A DNA stretch of 64,000 bases, taken from contig VZRS01001739.1 of assembly GCA_013398055.1 (NCBI GenBank), forward strand, positions 1,650-65,649, given 5' to 3'. A program made the translations under genes and the position numbers. Source of the stretch: Ifrita kowaldi (Eukaryota > Chordata > Aves > Passeriformes > Cinclosomatidae). Positions within the stretch are counted from its first letter, which is position 1; each line of letters begins with the position of its first letter. Shown here piece by piece: positions 9,895-23,800 of the stretch. The notes under the pieces are model-generated. The model saw nothing but the letters and a program-made list of their open reading frames with translations, was not told where the DNA came from and searched no databases.

Positions 9895-12282
9895 AGCAAA
9901 ACCTCCCTTTGCTAAACCACCTCCGGGCTGAGCCGCGAAGGGACGGCGCCGGCAGCGCTTCCCAGCCCTGGCGAGTCTCCTCCTCGGGGCGTTTTGGCTT
10001 CGAGGCGAGGACAACAACCCTCCGGTGAAGTCGCGTCACGGGATCCGAGGAGGGGGAGCAGCGCTGACGTGATGTTCCAGCACAGCAAAACAAGGGAGGG
10101 GTGGACACCTGCCCCTCGTCCCGGTGTGGGGCGAGATGGGAAGCGTCTCCCCTCGGCAGCCTGGCCGCTCCCTCCGCTTCCTGCTTCACAGCAAATTCCC
10201 TCCTGTTGCTCCAAAATAAAACCAGAGAGCCCAAAGCACCGGTTCCCAGCGTGCCGTGACTCAGCCGAGCCCAGCGAGCACCCCTCACCTCTCAGACGGG
10301 TTTCCTGTTGAAGTACCCAGCAAAAATGACACCTGAGAGGTGGCACAAGTCACCCCTGAACTGCCCCGACTTAGCTCTAAACCTTCAGACTCTGAAAATT
10401 TCCCGTTTTTTCTGAGAGATGGAGAAGTGGAGGCTGGTGGAAGGGCTGGGGGCAGGCACGATGCCGTGGGAGGGCCGGGCTTGCACTTCCATGATCCTTG
10501 TGGGTCCCTTCCAGCTCGGGATGTTCTGTGATCCCCTAAATCTCTGCTGTGACAGGGTGGCCGGGAGCTTGCCTCACATCCGGTGCCGAGCAAAACAGAG
10601 TTCTCACCAGAAAAGAATGTTTTGGCCCAATTCTGCAACAGCCCTGAGCACATCCCTTAGGAAAAGGCCGTTCAGGCAGTGGCTGCTTCCCCCTCTTCGG
10701 CATCCCCAGGTTTTGTGCTCTGGGGTGTTGACCCCGGGAGGTCTCAGTGCTCCAAACCCCCCTAGAGGGGCTCAGCAATGAAATAAAGCCACAGAAACAG
10801 CAACAAAATGCTATTTCCCCAGAGGCTGATGCCCGGCTGGAATTCCCTCCCTGGATTGCCCCATAGCTAAAATCAAGGGCACCAGGAAACAGCCCTTAAA
10901 TGAGCAATCTTCTGCCAGCTGTCACCCAGAGATCAGGCCCTACCACCCTCCTCCTCCTCCAGCCGTGTGGGATCCCGGGGGAGATGAGGACGGAGCTCTT
11001 TGCCCAGCAGCTGATGTTTGCAGGGCATAAATCAAGGATCAAATCCTCGCCGAGAGGATATCCCAGACAGATTGCAGGCCGGGATTAACTGAATCACACT
11101 CTCCCTTGGTAAATTCTGGGTGAATTTTAACCATCCATGAATTTTCCTGCTGGGACATCTGGCTGTACAGATCCATTCATACAGAGCTCCAAGTGCTGAT
11201 GTTTTGGCTCAGATACTGCACCCCTCAGAGCATTGTGATAAGCTGCGCTGCAAAAGTTGTGGTTCGCATACTATGAAACAAAAACCCCATCTCCCCAGGA
11301 GGCATTTGGCTTGGAGAGGGCTTATTTGCCTTTTGGAGAAGGGATCCTGCAAACCTGCCACAGGTGGAGGGGCTGGGGTGGAGAGGCTTTCACTGGAGCT
11401 CAGCCAGCTTGGTTCACAAGAATGTCCCTTATTCCCCTGCGATAAAACTGGTTGTGCACTTGGAAAATCCTTAATTATGGCAAATCTTGGTTTAGCCAAT
11501 TAACTCAACACCATCCCTGGGAACTACTTAAATTAGCTCAGAGAGCTGATGAGGCAAAGGGCCCCTGCCAGAGGTGGGAAGAGATTTTGCTGAGCCGAGT
11601 TCCCTTTTCTCAGCATCTCTCTGATTCCCACACAAGTCGCATCCTTGTTCCCTGCCTCAGTTTCCCTACCAGCCCCGGGGGGATTTCCTCCCCTGCCTCG
11701 GTGCCTGCCCGTGCTGGGGTTCCCCCAGAAGCGGCACAGAGCATCTGCAATCTCAGCCAGAAGGAATCTGCTAAATCGTTGTTCAGTATCATCAGATTTG
11801 AGATTCTCCCCAAGCAAACGACACAAGCAGCTGCTTTTTTCCCTGCCTTCCATCATACACCACTTGCCTTTTTTTCTTCCCTGCCACTAGCCTTATTTTG
11901 CTTCTAAATAAAGCTGAACCACACACCTCATGCCATGAATTTTTGAGAGCAAAACTCAGTGCCCAGCACATACGGGGAGAGGGATGGAGCATCCCCGCAT
12001 GCAGGGGGCATCTGGGCACTGAGAGAGAGCTGAGCAGAGGCCACGTATGGTGGTGTTCTTGCTGGTGGGGTTTTCTCCAGCTGCAGCCATTCTGGGGACC
12101 ATGGGATCTTCCTCCACTCCCCAAGCTGCACCTCACCCACTCTGGTAAGTCAGGAGTGGAGGGTGCTTTGCACTGGCTGCATTTTCTCCCTGCCCAGGTA
12201 AGTCAGGATGGAAACAGTAAGACACAGAAAGTTGTTTTCTAGCCAAGATATCAAAAAACTGTCATCCAGGAAGAAAGTGGAT
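9895..12282. other. Intergenic between the PLA2-like pseudoenzyme and PLA2G2E
   Basis: The region is GC-rich to about 10,300, then ordinary. No exon is recognised. The only mobile remnant I support is a CR1/SINE-type tail at 10488-10536. The remaining open frames have no splice context or similarity. Confidence 0.55.
10488..10536 (+). mobile_element. CR1/SINE-type 3' tail fragment
   Basis: The stretch CATGATCCTTGTGGGTCCC through TTCTGTGATCCC matches the tail on the tRNA-derived SINE at 32775-32838. No tRNA-like head is visible upstream, so it could be a truncated SINE or a CR1 end. Confidence 0.6.
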
Positions 12283-12365
12283 CATGGAATCACAGACGAC
12301 TCAGACAGTCTCATTCCACCCCCTGCCATGGGAAGGGACACCTTGCACTAAGTGGTTCCTGTTCT
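12283..12365 (-). mobile_element. CR1 LINE 3' fragment, reverse orientation
   Basis: ATGGAATCACAG followed by CATTCCACCCCCTGCCATGG and GGGACACCTT is the reverse complement of a CR1 3' end. It lies about 250 bp upstream of the PLA2G2E-like TATA box. Confidence 0.65.
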
Positions 12366-12610
12366 CCCTCAAGTTCTCCCATTTTGCTCAGGGAAGCTCT
12401 GGGAACGCTGAGACACCCAGACTCGACCCCAGGCTGCCCCACATATCCAAAACCTCCCTGACAAGAGCTCCACCATCCAAGGTATCCCACAGCCGGGCCC
12501 TCCAGCAATGCCAGCAGACCTGCACAGCAGCAGGACAGGTATGGGGAGGATTGTCAATATTTGCCCACTTTGGGCTCTCCAGAGGAGGGGCCCCATTGAG
12601 GATGCAGAGC

Positions 12611-12618
12611 CATAAAAG
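12611..12618 (+). promoter_or_regulatory. PLA2G2E: TATA-like box of the PLA2G2E-like gene
   Basis: CATAAAAG lies 61 bp before the start codon, placing transcription start near 12640 with a short leader and a Kozak-like context ending CCACCAGA before the ATG. No separate noncoding exon is needed here, unlike the first two sPLA2 genes. Confidence 0.6.
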
Positions 12619-12671
12619 GTGTGACCGGCAGCACCTCGGGCTCACCAAACCCCAGAACTGCCGCCACCAGA

Positions 12672-14006
12672 ATGAAGCTGCTCTCGCTGCTCCTCTTCTG
12701 TGAGTATCCCCTGCCAGCTTCCACCCCGGGAGAGCTCCCAGGTCCTGTGCACAGACAGATGGGGAGGGCAAAATGCTCATTTCTGCTGTGGAAAGGCGAG
12801 ATGGGAGGTTGCTTTTCCCAGTGCTCCTAACCCCCATCTCCAGTCCTAGGACTGACCCTCGCCAGCTGCAACTTGGCCCAGTTTGGATTGATGATTACGC
12901 AAAAGACCGGGAAATCGCCGCTGGCCTACAACGGCTACGGCTGCCACTGCGGCTGGGGGGGATCCAAACAGCCCCTGGATGCCACCGACAGGTAAGCTGG
13001 GGCCTGGTGAAGGCAGAGCAGGTGCCCCCAGCCCTCCTCACCTCCCTGGGTACAGCGAGGGGAATCTTGTTCCTGCTCCTGGAAATGGAAATAGCAAAGA
13101 GAAAATTGTTGCTTGTCCTTTCGGAGCGGTTTAGCAGCAGCAGCGAAGATGCATGGCCGTGATGTTCTATTGCATTGTCCCCACTGTCCCCTGCCCTGAC
13201 CTCGGCTCTCGTGCCCCCAGGTGCTGCCACGCCCACGACTGCTGCTACAAGAAATTGGTTGCCTCCCGCTGCAACCCCAAAACGGTCGTCTACCTATACT
13301 CCTTCCGAAAAAACCAAATAACCTGCGGTAAGAGTGGGGCGGGGGCAGAGCTCTGAGCAGGGAGGCACAGCCACCCACGCTCTCGGGGAGCTTGGCTTCC
13401 AAGATCCCCTTTAGACCATCCTGGCCTGGAAACCACACGCAGTGAAGTGGGTGGAAATACAGGAAAAGTGCCAGGAATAAGGCAAAAAAATATTTGCTGG
13501 ATTATGGTGAAGTTTAGAGCTTGGAGACTTCCCTGAGGAGGGGCCTTGTCCTTCCCAAGAGGCCAAATACGGAGGGTTTGAGGTGACCCTCCCAGCCTGG
13601 ATGGGGACCAGGCACAGCTGCCGTGAGTCCCCCAGAGGAAACTCATTGTTCCATGCACCGAAGCAAAGCACATCCCAGTGTTCCAGGAAAACACCCACAG
13701 ACACATCAGAGAGAAAGGGAATTAAGTGAATTAATTGTAGCTCCACACCCCAGACGTGAGACCACCTGAGACACCCCAAACTCAACAGTGGGGACAGTCC
13801 AAAAAACTCCCCCTGACCCTCACAGCCTTCACCTGCCTCCATCCCCCCCCAATTTTCTTCCAGGAGCCGGGAATTCGTGCCAAAAAAGGACCTGTGCGTG
13901 CGACAAGGCGGCGGTGGAGTGCTTCCAGAGGGCAGCCAAGACCTACCGCAAATCCTACGACAATTACCCCCAGTCCAAGTGCAAGGGCCAAACTCCCTCC
14001 TGCTGA
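12672..14006 (+). CDS. PLA2G2E: Group IIE-like secreted phospholipase A2
   Basis: Predicted secreted Ca2+-dependent phospholipase A2. Coding exons 12672-12699, 12844-12991, 13221-13327 and 13864-14006 give 141 residues; human PLA2G2E has 142. The signal peptide is about 18 residues. The mature N terminus NLAQFGLMITQKTGKS closely resembles group IIE. The calcium loop is YGCHCGWGG, the active site CCHAHDCCY (His48/Asp49), and the CACD motif carries Asp99. All group II cysteines and the C-terminal extension ending KGQTPSC are present. It is the sPLA2 gene nearest OTUD3, the place PLA2G2E holds in mammals, which together with the N- and C-terminal matches favours IIE over IIA. The gene appears intact, with AATAAA at 14206-14211. 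Confidence 0.85.
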
Positions 14007-14205
14007 ACACCCCTGCCAGGCTGCGGCTCCAAACCTGACAGAAACCATCGCAGCTGGGGGGGTTCTGCCTTCCCTGTGGCCAGGCAGGACACGGCACGGC
14101 CCTGTGGCACTGAAAAGGTGTCCAGCACCTTTCCCCAGAGCCTTGGCACAGGGAAAACCTGCTCCCTGTGGTTAAATAACTCATAAAAATGAGGCAGACC
14201 CTGCA

Positions 14206-14211
14206 AATAAA
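14206..14211 (+). terminator. PLA2G2E: Poly(A) signal of the PLA2G2E-like gene
   Basis: AATAAA lies 200 bp after the stop codon. A GT-rich stretch about 30 bp downstream (TGTGACCAGTGTTGTG) fits a cleavage-site downstream element. Confidence 0.75.
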
Positions 14212-14239
14212 GATATATTTTAAAAAGAAATTTGTAAAT

Positions 14240-17200
14240 TGTGACCAGTGTTGTGTTTTGGGAATCAGTGGTGGAAGGGGTAGGTAACAGCATGGAGCTT
14301 GAGGGCTGATTTTTTGAAGAAAATATTCCTTCCTGCACACGGTTTTTCTTAAAAAAATGACCAGAAATGACATTTTAGCAGCCAACCACAAAGAGTTAAG
14401 AGCTCCAGAGAAAAAAAATGACCACAGAAACAGCAAGTGGCTGCTGCACCCCAACCCCAAAGCAGGCTGCAAGCCCAGCTTCCCTCCAGGAGCTCAGCCT
14501 CAATCCAGCAGCCCCATCCCACTCCTAATGACTGTTTAAGCAATTAATACTCACTGAAGGCACGGGGGAGTCCAGTGGAGGGGTCTCAGAGGTTTGGGTG
14601 GCTCTTTCTTGCAGACATCTCAGGCTGCAGCTCCCTGCAGCCACCTGGTCCCACACCACAGCTGCACATGATCCCAAATCAGCCCAAATTACCTCCAACA
14701 AGCCAGGGCTGGCTGTACCACAGCCCTGGGCCCCGATGGAAGCACCTCCAGCTGCAATGCTGCCTCTGGAGATGCGTTCTGCCTAAAATAAAAGGAGTTT
14801 TAAGGGTAATTTCTTTGAGTTCCACCTCAGTGCTGAGGGCTCCTGCCTGACTCTGCTAAGTGTTTCATCACAAGCAACACTCCTACCTCACGTTCCTAGA
14901 GTAAATGTGGTGTTTTTGTAACTCCAAACCACTCGTTTCTTCTCATTTTCTACAGCCACTAAAGGATTCTAGAAGCTGAGACAGAGCCAATGCTGTCCTC
15001 TAAGGCTGGTGCCTGCACCCAGGAAGCTCCAAGGAACCACCCCACAGCTCAACACCAGCACAAAACATCTTCCTTTCATCCAACACTGGATTATGGATCG
15101 TTCTGTCTGCAGTTCCCAAAGCTCTGCAGCCCTGGAGACCACGGGTGACGTGGCAAAGCTGCAGGATAAACCAGAAGGCAGCTCCCAAGCAGGAACAAGG
15201 GACAGGAGACACGGAGCAGCACGGGCAGAAAACCCTTCCCATACTCAGACGTGCTTATGGAGGGCAGCCAGAACCTGCCTAAATGCCTAAAACTTCCAGT
15301 TCAACTGAACTCCTGACCTGCAGGGGCAGGATTTGGGAAAGTAAGTCCAGGGAAGACGATGGTGGGAGATAGGATGCAGGGAGAGTGGCTTTCTACACCC
15401 TCCTGCTGCGTATTCGCCCTGGAGAGGCTCACAGTGACCCTGCTGCAGCAACAGCCAAAACACCCTCAAATTTGTCAGCCAGCAGCTAGTAACAAACAGT
15501 CATCCTCCTCGAATCCCAAGGGAATATCCAGTGCTTATTGTCCATCCTCAGCCCGTGGATTACGGAGCACTCAGCTCCACCAAGGAGTAAACACACGCTA
15601 TGAATCATGGTGGTGTTCTGCTCTCGTTTCTCACCTCCCTTCCTCCTCCCAGGGAAATCCACAACCTGTTTACAAAGCAAATTCACTGCATAAACTGAGT
15701 TCTGTGAAGAATGCTGCACAAAGATTCCCTAGGAAAAAAAATATATACATTGGGAAGGCAGAAATTTCAACGAGAAAAACCTGAAACAGATAAAATCAGA
15801 TTTAACATCTTTGGATACAGAATGGCTGTGCAGGCACAAAGCCTTCTTGGCAAGATAAAGGGAATTTGAGTGGTTTGTCAAAATTTCTGAGCCCAGCACA
15901 TCAACAGTTTATTTTAATCCTATTACAGTTGGAAATTAAAGCATTTTCAGCCCCAGATTTGGTTCCAGGTATCAGAGGCCACGAGCTGCTCTCCTTCTGC
16001 TGTTTCTGCTGCTGTTGCAGACTCCCCCTTTCATCCTGGACACGATGGCGTGAGGTTTGAGTTCCCTCCTGAGCCTCCAAGACAACTCCACAGCTCTCAG
16101 GCTCCAGGCAACATTGAATCTCTCATCAGCTCTGGCTCCAGAGGACAAAAACCCAATTCATTAAGACCAAACCTCTTATTCACAGCACACAACTGCAAAT
16201 TCTTATCTCTTCAAACCTGCAGAACACACCTGCCTTTCAGGCCAAAACACAGGACAGGCCAGGACACAGGTGACACATTCACCTGCTCTGCCTTGCCAAA
16301 CCTGCTGCCACAGCTCATCCCCCCCTGGAGGAAGCTGCACTTTCTCCCCACTAAGCTGTGACTCACCTCTCCTTCCACTACTGTAAAAACGACTGTCCTT
16401 GGGAAACAGCAATTCCTACACCACCAGCTCTTCCAGGAGAGCTCCTTTCTTTTTATTCTTCAAGTAACAGCAGCAGAGCACACCAAGTACCAGCTCAGTT
16501 CTTGGCAGTTCAGTAAAAAAAACCCAAACATTTCTGTTTCCATGCTGATTCATAAACTTCAAAGCACAGACAGAAATTTTTCAAATGCAATACCCCCTAC
16601 TTTTAAAAGATCCCTTTCACCCCTGCCCTGGTGATGAGGTGTCTCCTGTGTGTAAGTGCACATGTGCTTTCTTCAAGCTCAGTGCTTGTTACAAGCCCAA
16701 AAACCTGAGTGGAGCTGAAACACCGTGAGCCATAAATCAAAGGCTGAATCCCACAGTCCTTTCACCTCGATCCAAATTCTCAGTCCTACAGTGGAAAACA
16801 TCCCAGGAGTCAAGCTGTACATCTGACTTGGTGACCCCACCAAAATGGCATTTAAGACGAAAAAAAATCCTACCCTAGAAAAAAGCTTGATTTATGAGGT
16901 GAAATAGGCAGGTTTCCCAGGGATCACTGCTGCTTGGAAGCTTGTTCCCAGGACTCCTGGTCCTTTGGCTATGCTAATTTCATTTGGAAACTAACACCTA
17001 TCAAGGTCCTGGCTTGGACTAAAGCCCTGGAGTAGCTCAAAACCTCTGGAAGATGGCAAAGGGGACAAGATTCCAGGTGCCCAAGTAACAACTCTCACCA
17101 AGAATCTCATGCCTGTTCCTGTCACATTTTACCAGATCGGGTGAATCAGCTCTGCAGTCTCATGAGTCCACTGGAATTGGTGTTTCAGGTGGGTTTTTTT

Positions 17201-17850
17201 CCCCTTGCAGGTCTCATCTAAAAGGAGCTGATCCCAGACCTCATGGATGCAGCAATCCCAACCTCTCTCCATGTATTAATCACTTCTGAACCAGCCCAGT
17301 GCAAAGCCAGTAGTTCTAGTGAGATTAGAACTTGTCACTGCATTCCTGCATGGCAAAGAAAAGAGGAATGTCATGTTTGAGACAGTGCTGGCTGACACAC
17401 TTTGCTTTGGAAAGGATTCTTGGACTCTGTTCCCTTACTTTATTTGAATTTAAATAGAAAAAGACCCACCAGGGATATTCCTGAGTTGAGATTTGTTAAG
17501 CTTTCCCTGACAGCAAGGTAAAATAAAGCTCCTCCAAGCATAACCAAATAAAAAAACCCAACAAAATAATCCAGGCACATCAAGAGATGTCAAAACAAAT
17601 CTGACACCGCTGTGTGAAGAAAGGTTCTCACCTTCATCTAACTCCAAGATTATAGACCCAAGTCTCTACTTCCTGTTAATTTCAAACAACTCTTCTCACC
17701 ACAGGCTGATGCAGAATCAATGAGCAATTGTCCTCCCCACAAGCCAAGGAAGAGGAAGTTCTCTCGTGCTTGGAAATCCCGGCAGAGATGGATTTTAAGA
17801 TAACAGTGGGCGCCTGGAAATCCTCCTGGGGGGAATTTAATCTTCATCAG
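14240..17850. other. Convergent intergenic region, PLA2G2E 3' end to OTUD3 3' end
   Basis: The two flanking genes converge here. No coding exon is recognised. Part of the right side may be OTUD3 3' UTR: minus-strand AATAAA signals occur at 17851-17856 (very near the stop) and 17439-17444. The longest frames lack similarity or splice context. Confidence 0.5.
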
Positions 17851-17880
17851 TTTATTTGCTTTTCTCAGCAGAGCACTGAG

Positions 17881-20800
17881 TCATATGTTTAGGGCTGCCA
17901 TGGCCTTCACCAGGGTGACGTGGTGGGCCGGGTCTGTCTCTGTCCTGGTGTCTGCACTGTCCCTCTTGGTGGCCAGGACCTTCTGCCGGTGCCTCTCCTC
18001 CTGCCGCTTCTTCTTCTCCAGCCGCTGCTGCTCCTTCCTTTGTTTCTTGGCTACCTGAAAGGGAAGGATGGAAATACAAAGTTCAAACCACGTGTTCTGC
18101 TCAGCTGGGGAGAAGTAATAAAGGAGACAAGTAGATACCAAGGCAGTTGTCAGAGGACATTGCTAACTATTTATCAGGACTTTATTCCGAGTTGTTTTGG
18201 GAAGAGTGCCACATGCCACCAGGAAACGTTTGTGGCAGAGAAGTCACAGCTGCAGCAGTGACAAAACGCAGTGAGCAGAAGCTGGTTTTAACTGAAAGGA
18301 GAAGAGAGGTGCTGAGTAAGAAATGCTAGGGCATCCCCCAATCACTGAAGGGTGTTCACGTTGCTGCCAAACCCCTCACACACCTTTGGGGTTCTGCTGG
18401 CTCGGTTCTCTTCCCTGGATCCAGTCCGTCCCATGTCGTTTTTTTCTGTTTCACCTTGATGCAAGTTCTGATTTCCAAAGATTCTCGAACCACTTCCGTT
18501 CTCCTCCCACAGTGTTGTGCTGCAGGATTTCTGCTCCCTGCCCGGGGGCTCCTGCTGCTCCTCGGTACCTACCAACAGCAGAGGTTTTCCTCAGACACAC
18601 TCTACCCAGGAGCTGCTGCACTGTCAGCCAATTCCTTCTCCCACAAGTCCTGGGGTTTTTTGGAAGCTGGATTGAAGCTGCCCTCACTACCAACCTTCCT
18701 GAGCACAGAAGGCTGAGGTGGCAGCACACAAACCCCACCTGCCCTGCTTCTGTCCCCAACACCAACGTCGTGGTCACCCGAAGCCCCAGGTGACAAACTG
18801 TGCACTCACCTATTCCTTCCCCTTCCTTCACTTGCAAGATGGCAAATATTGCAGATTCCACGTTGTAGTCCTCCACTTCCAGAACGTGGCTCACTAAATC
18901 AATGTCCTGTCCACAAGAAGGGAAGGAGAACACTGAGGAAGTTCAAATCTCTGACCTACATTCACTTAACAACACCTGCACCGCTGAGAGGGGGCTGCTG
19001 CTTTTATGATCACTCAACTCGTCTGTGCTTCACTTCTGAAAAGGCAAGGGGGAAAATCTTAAATTCCTGAAGATATCAGGAAAAAGGAATATGCTGTTTC
19101 AGCACAGGTTTCCCTCTTGGCCCTTTCTGTCCTAGGCACCTGCACAGTGCCAAGTCACAGATTGTTCAGTTATCTGGGATCTTCAACACCCCCAAAGGAT
19201 TTCAGAACTTACAGGATTTGTTTCCAAGTGAATTTTATGAAAGCTGCATGACAAACCTTCCAAAATTATTAGGCATCACAGAAAGTAGGTATTTCACCTG
19301 CATTTAAGGGTTGATTCTAGGATGAGATGCACCCTGACTGATGGCTGCGGTACTCAAGTTTGTCCAAGACCAGTGTTTTTTAGAATTTTTCCCAGGACTG
19401 CTTTCATGTATCAAGGAGGTTTGAACATTAAGCACAGAAAGGCTCCTCGATACCTACTGAGCACCCAGTTGCACTGCACACTTTGTGTACAGCATCTTCC
19501 ACCTCCACTTCAGTCTCATCTTCACAGTCGCCCTTCTGTGGCTTCACTTCCTCTGCCTTATTTGAATCGTTCTTGCAAAGCATCTGAAGAAGAGCAAAGC
19601 CCAGCAGATCACACAAGCAGGCAATCAAAAAAATCTGACATCCTAACAGAAGTAATTATCATTGCACACTTTTCTGGGAACATCCCATGTCAAACCATCT
19701 TGGAAACTGTGTAACTTCCACCGTCACTGAGAGTTTCCCACATCTCCTGCACTGCTGAACAAACTCCAGTGTACTACAGCATCATGAATCACAATGAACA
19801 AGCTTTTAAATGGATACTTTTTAATACAATACCACACCTCAGCTGTGTGCAGAGAACCTCACGCACAGCACAATTACTCCTCAACATCAAAAAGGGAGAT
19901 TATGAAGAGGACAGCTGCATCCAGCTGTTGCATTTCCAGCTCTTTCCTCCCTTCCCTTTGTTTTTCCATTTGAGATGCACGATTATGTCATTCAGATGAG
20001 ATTGCTCCCAGACAGCCCACATCACAGCATCAGCTTTGGATTCATTTCCAGCCCAGAGGCTGAAATCCTTCACGGCCCCTCCCAGGAGAGCCGGCAGCAT
20101 GAGCTGCAACAACCTCAGGGCTTTGCTATCCCAGCATGACACAGAGACCCAGCTCTCCCCTCCATCCCAAAGGAGAATGGAAACCAACCAGCAGCATTCA
20201 TCAGCTCTGTCTGTCACCCACAGCTGGCTCGTTCCACCAAAACCAACCTCCATCCGAAGATAGGCCGGGGCTTCCGAGTCGTCGTTGATCCTCCGGACGC
20301 TGTCGTAGTGCTCCCCGTGCTGGTAGGCGATGTGCAGCTCCCTGGCGTCGCTCCTGTCCGTGCCCCGAATCTCAATGAAAGAAGCAAACAGCAAATCAGG
20401 ATTTGGAATCAGCTTCAGCACCAGATTTTTCGAAGTATTCGTTTTTTGTAGCAATGGCAAACGCCGTGAAGGAAGCGAGTACGTGGTGATGGCTGGAGCA
20501 TTTGAAACAGGAAGAGAAGAAGGAGGTTTGAAAGCCAGATGTAAAATATTGGGCAGTTACATCAGAATAAACAAAACATGGGATGAAAATAGGTTTGAGG
20601 AAAGCTCAGAACTATTTCCTAAGCTTTCCACAGGAGCTATCAGTTTTCTGATCATCTTTCCAGAACCAACTTCAGCAGCAGCTCCCAGGGAATGTACCGT
20701 GTCACTGTACCCTCAAATATGAGGGAAGAGAGGCCATTCAACCAACAGCAACAGTGCAAACAGCCACTCACAGGAAATTCTGATCTGCAGCTGGGACAAG

Positions 20801-23800
20801 ATGCTGTTTTAACAGCATTCCAAGTGGCTGTGTTTTGTTTTTAAAAGAAAGCCAATCCATGAAAATGTATTAACTCTGTTCAGGAGCGCTGTTAACAACC
20901 AAATGTTCCTTTGCTTTGTCAGCACCAAGTTGCAGCAGTTTCCACAGAAAATTCCTGCTCTGAGTATTATCTGTACCGATGTGAAAATCGTTCCTATCCT
21001 GATTATCAGTGTCTCAAACTATTAGGTAAGAGCTACACAGCATTCCAGCTCCTGCCAGGAATGCAGAAAATCCCACTGCACTTGCAGACCAGCTTGGCCT
21101 GACCTGCCAGCCTGAGTTCAAACATCCACCAGCTCTCCTGGAGCAGACGTCAGTAAGCAAAGGACCAGAACTCCTTGCTTTAGGGCTCCAGAGTTTCCCA
21201 ACCCTTTTACGTCTGTGAATTGCCTTATCTCAGCTCCCAGACCACACACCAAGTCACCCTTCAGCCGTGTCTGCGGTCTGTGCTGCGCTAATGACTTCAG
21301 GTTTTCCAACAAATAATTCTCTATTCATCTATTTTACCTTCAGGTTCCAACTCAACACTTGGTTATACTTAACTCCTGCTTTTTATCCTATTAAATTATT
21401 CAAATGCTGAAACTTGGTCAGATTAATTTCAAAGATTTATCCTCTGCCAGAGCTTGCATAGGTATCTAACAAATCCCAAAGCTCTTGAAAGATTATTCTG
21501 GAAATTAGCCAATTCAGCTCTCATTAGAGAAGCCTCTTTCCACTCTGGAGTGGGCCCAGAGGAGGCCACCACATTGATTTAGAAGGATGGAGCAGCGCTC
21601 CTATGATGAAAGACTGAGAGAATTGGGATTGTTCAGCCTGGAGAAGAGAAGACTCCAGGATGAGCTAATTGTGACCTTCCAGTGCCTGAAGGAGCCCCAG
21701 GGGAGCTGGAGAGAGACTGGGGACAAGGGCATGGAGTGACAGGACACAGGGAATGGCATCCCACTGCCAGAGGGCAGGCATAGATGGGATACTGGGAAGG
21801 AATTGTTCCCTGTGAGGGTGGGGAGGCCCTGGCACAGGGTGCCCAGAGCAGCGGTGGCTGCCCCTGGATCCCTGGCAGTGTCCAAGGCCAGGCTGGACGG
21901 GGCTTGGAGCACCCTGGGACAGTGGAAGGTGTCCCTGCCATGGCAGGGGTGGGACTGGATGAGCTTTAAGGTCCCTCCCAACCCTAACTCGCCTGGGATT
22001 CTCTGATTCCATGAACACACTGAAACTGGTAAGTAAATGAGAGCTGCAGTTTAAAAACAGAGGGGGGAAAAAAGCCAAGCTGTTACCCAAAAAGCCAATA
22101 AAATAACCTACAAATCTCAGCTGACTTGAGTCTGTGGTTGGACTCCATGATCTTAAAGGTCTTTTCCAACCTTACCAACTCTGTGATTTACAGTCACTAT
22201 CAAAAAAGTTACAGGGTTAACCTCAAAGCCCTAAAAATTCCATGCAGAGGTGTCCACCTGCAAGGAGCTTCTCATGATGTTACAACTACTCACAGTTCTC
22301 TTTACTCACACCATTCTCAAGGGCCTGAGACAACCCTCCACTAATGACACTGCTCAGGCAAGACAGAACCTCATCACAAACTCTGTACTGACACCCTAAA
22401 ACTGTCAGTGAGAGGAGATTAAAGAACCAAGGTTTCCAGAAGGACATCAAAATCTCACTAAATTATAACACTGAGGAACAACACATAAAAACCAGCCCTG
22501 TGACCTCCCCTGCAGGGTCACAGGTGCTTCACCCACCTGTCCCACTGGCCATGGCTGCCTATAAAGGAGAGTTTAAACCTGTCTGAGTTTAGAAATGCAC
22601 TTGACGCTGTTTTAAATGTATTTAAGACGTCACTGACAGCTTTCAGCTGATGTTTTATCTTTATTACCCTGTTTAATCTATATACTTCCTTGGTTCCGGC
22701 TGTAAATAGGGGGCAGAAACAATCCTGACTTGAACACAGGTTCTCACTTGCTCGGTGACCAGGCAGACTGAGCATGGACCCGTTCCAGTGTGGACTTGCC
22801 ATGGAAAAGCAACAAAAAAGAGAAAATGAGGGGCCTGATGGATTACTTGTTTCAGTGCCCCTCTGTCAGAGGAAACCACACCACACAGTCCTTTCCAGGA
22901 ACCACTTTAAGGTTTTAAAACTTCTTTTAAAACCTCATTTCTCCATCTGTCAGAAACCTTGGCATTCCACATCCCAAGCAGAATTGATGGAGCTTCACTC
23001 CAACACAGTGCACGCCCTGCTACACCTTCATTTCCATCTTCCTGAACCTTATTGTACAGATTTCAGGGGGCTGATCCCTCAGAGGGCTGTGCAACCCTTC
23101 AGAAGGTCTCACCAGGCTGGAGAGATGGGCAGGGAAGAACTGTCTGAAGTTCAACAAGGGCAGATGCAGGTCCTGCCCCTGGGGAGGAACAACCCCAAGT
23201 ACCAGCACAGGCTGGGGGTGACCTGGAGCAGCTCCGCAAGAAGGACCTGGGGGTCCCATGGTCAACGAGCTGTCCTGGAGCCAGCAGAGTGTCCTGGGGG
23301 CCAAGAGGATCCTGCGGTGCACTGGGAGGAGCATTGGCAGCAGGTCAGGGAGTGACCCTGCCCCTCTGCCCAGCCCTGGGAGGCACACCTGGAGTGCTGT
23401 GTCCAGCCTGGGCTCCTCAGGACAGGAGGGACAGGGAGCTCCTGGAGCGGGGGCAGCGGAGGCAGGGAAGGGCCTGGAGCATCTCGGTGCCCAGGAAAGG
23501 CTGAGGGAGATGGGGCTGTTCAGCCTCGAGAGCGGGGAGACAGGACCAGATGATCCACTGTGGTCCCCTCCAACCTGACCCATTCTGGGATTCCTACCAG
23601 AAAATTCACCTCACATGCAGTCTGATCTTCAGGAGACAGAGCATGGCACTGAAGCTCACAGCTTCAAACCCAATTAAAACACACTGCTCTGCCCCCACAT
23701 ACCCATCTTCCACACATTCACTGCTTTCTTTCTTTCCCTCTCCTCCTAGCCAAAACCTGGAGTGTCCCCCCTCTTCAAAAACCAAGCACAGCACTGCACC

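Noticed and set aside
13411..14472. 353-codon minus-strand frame over the PLA2G2E-like last exon
   Set aside because: It lies opposite a well-defined coding exon, has low-complexity composition and no recognised domain.
14590..14790. Relic of another sPLA2 exon downstream of PLA2G2E
   Set aside because: Only a few residues (QLHMI) resemble the N-terminal helix. There is no calcium loop, cysteine pattern or splice site.
23085..23600. Coding gene suggested by long frames on both strands
   Set aside because: The sequence is the 3' part of a CR1 LINE; its frames are remnants of the reverse-transcriptase region or their shadows.
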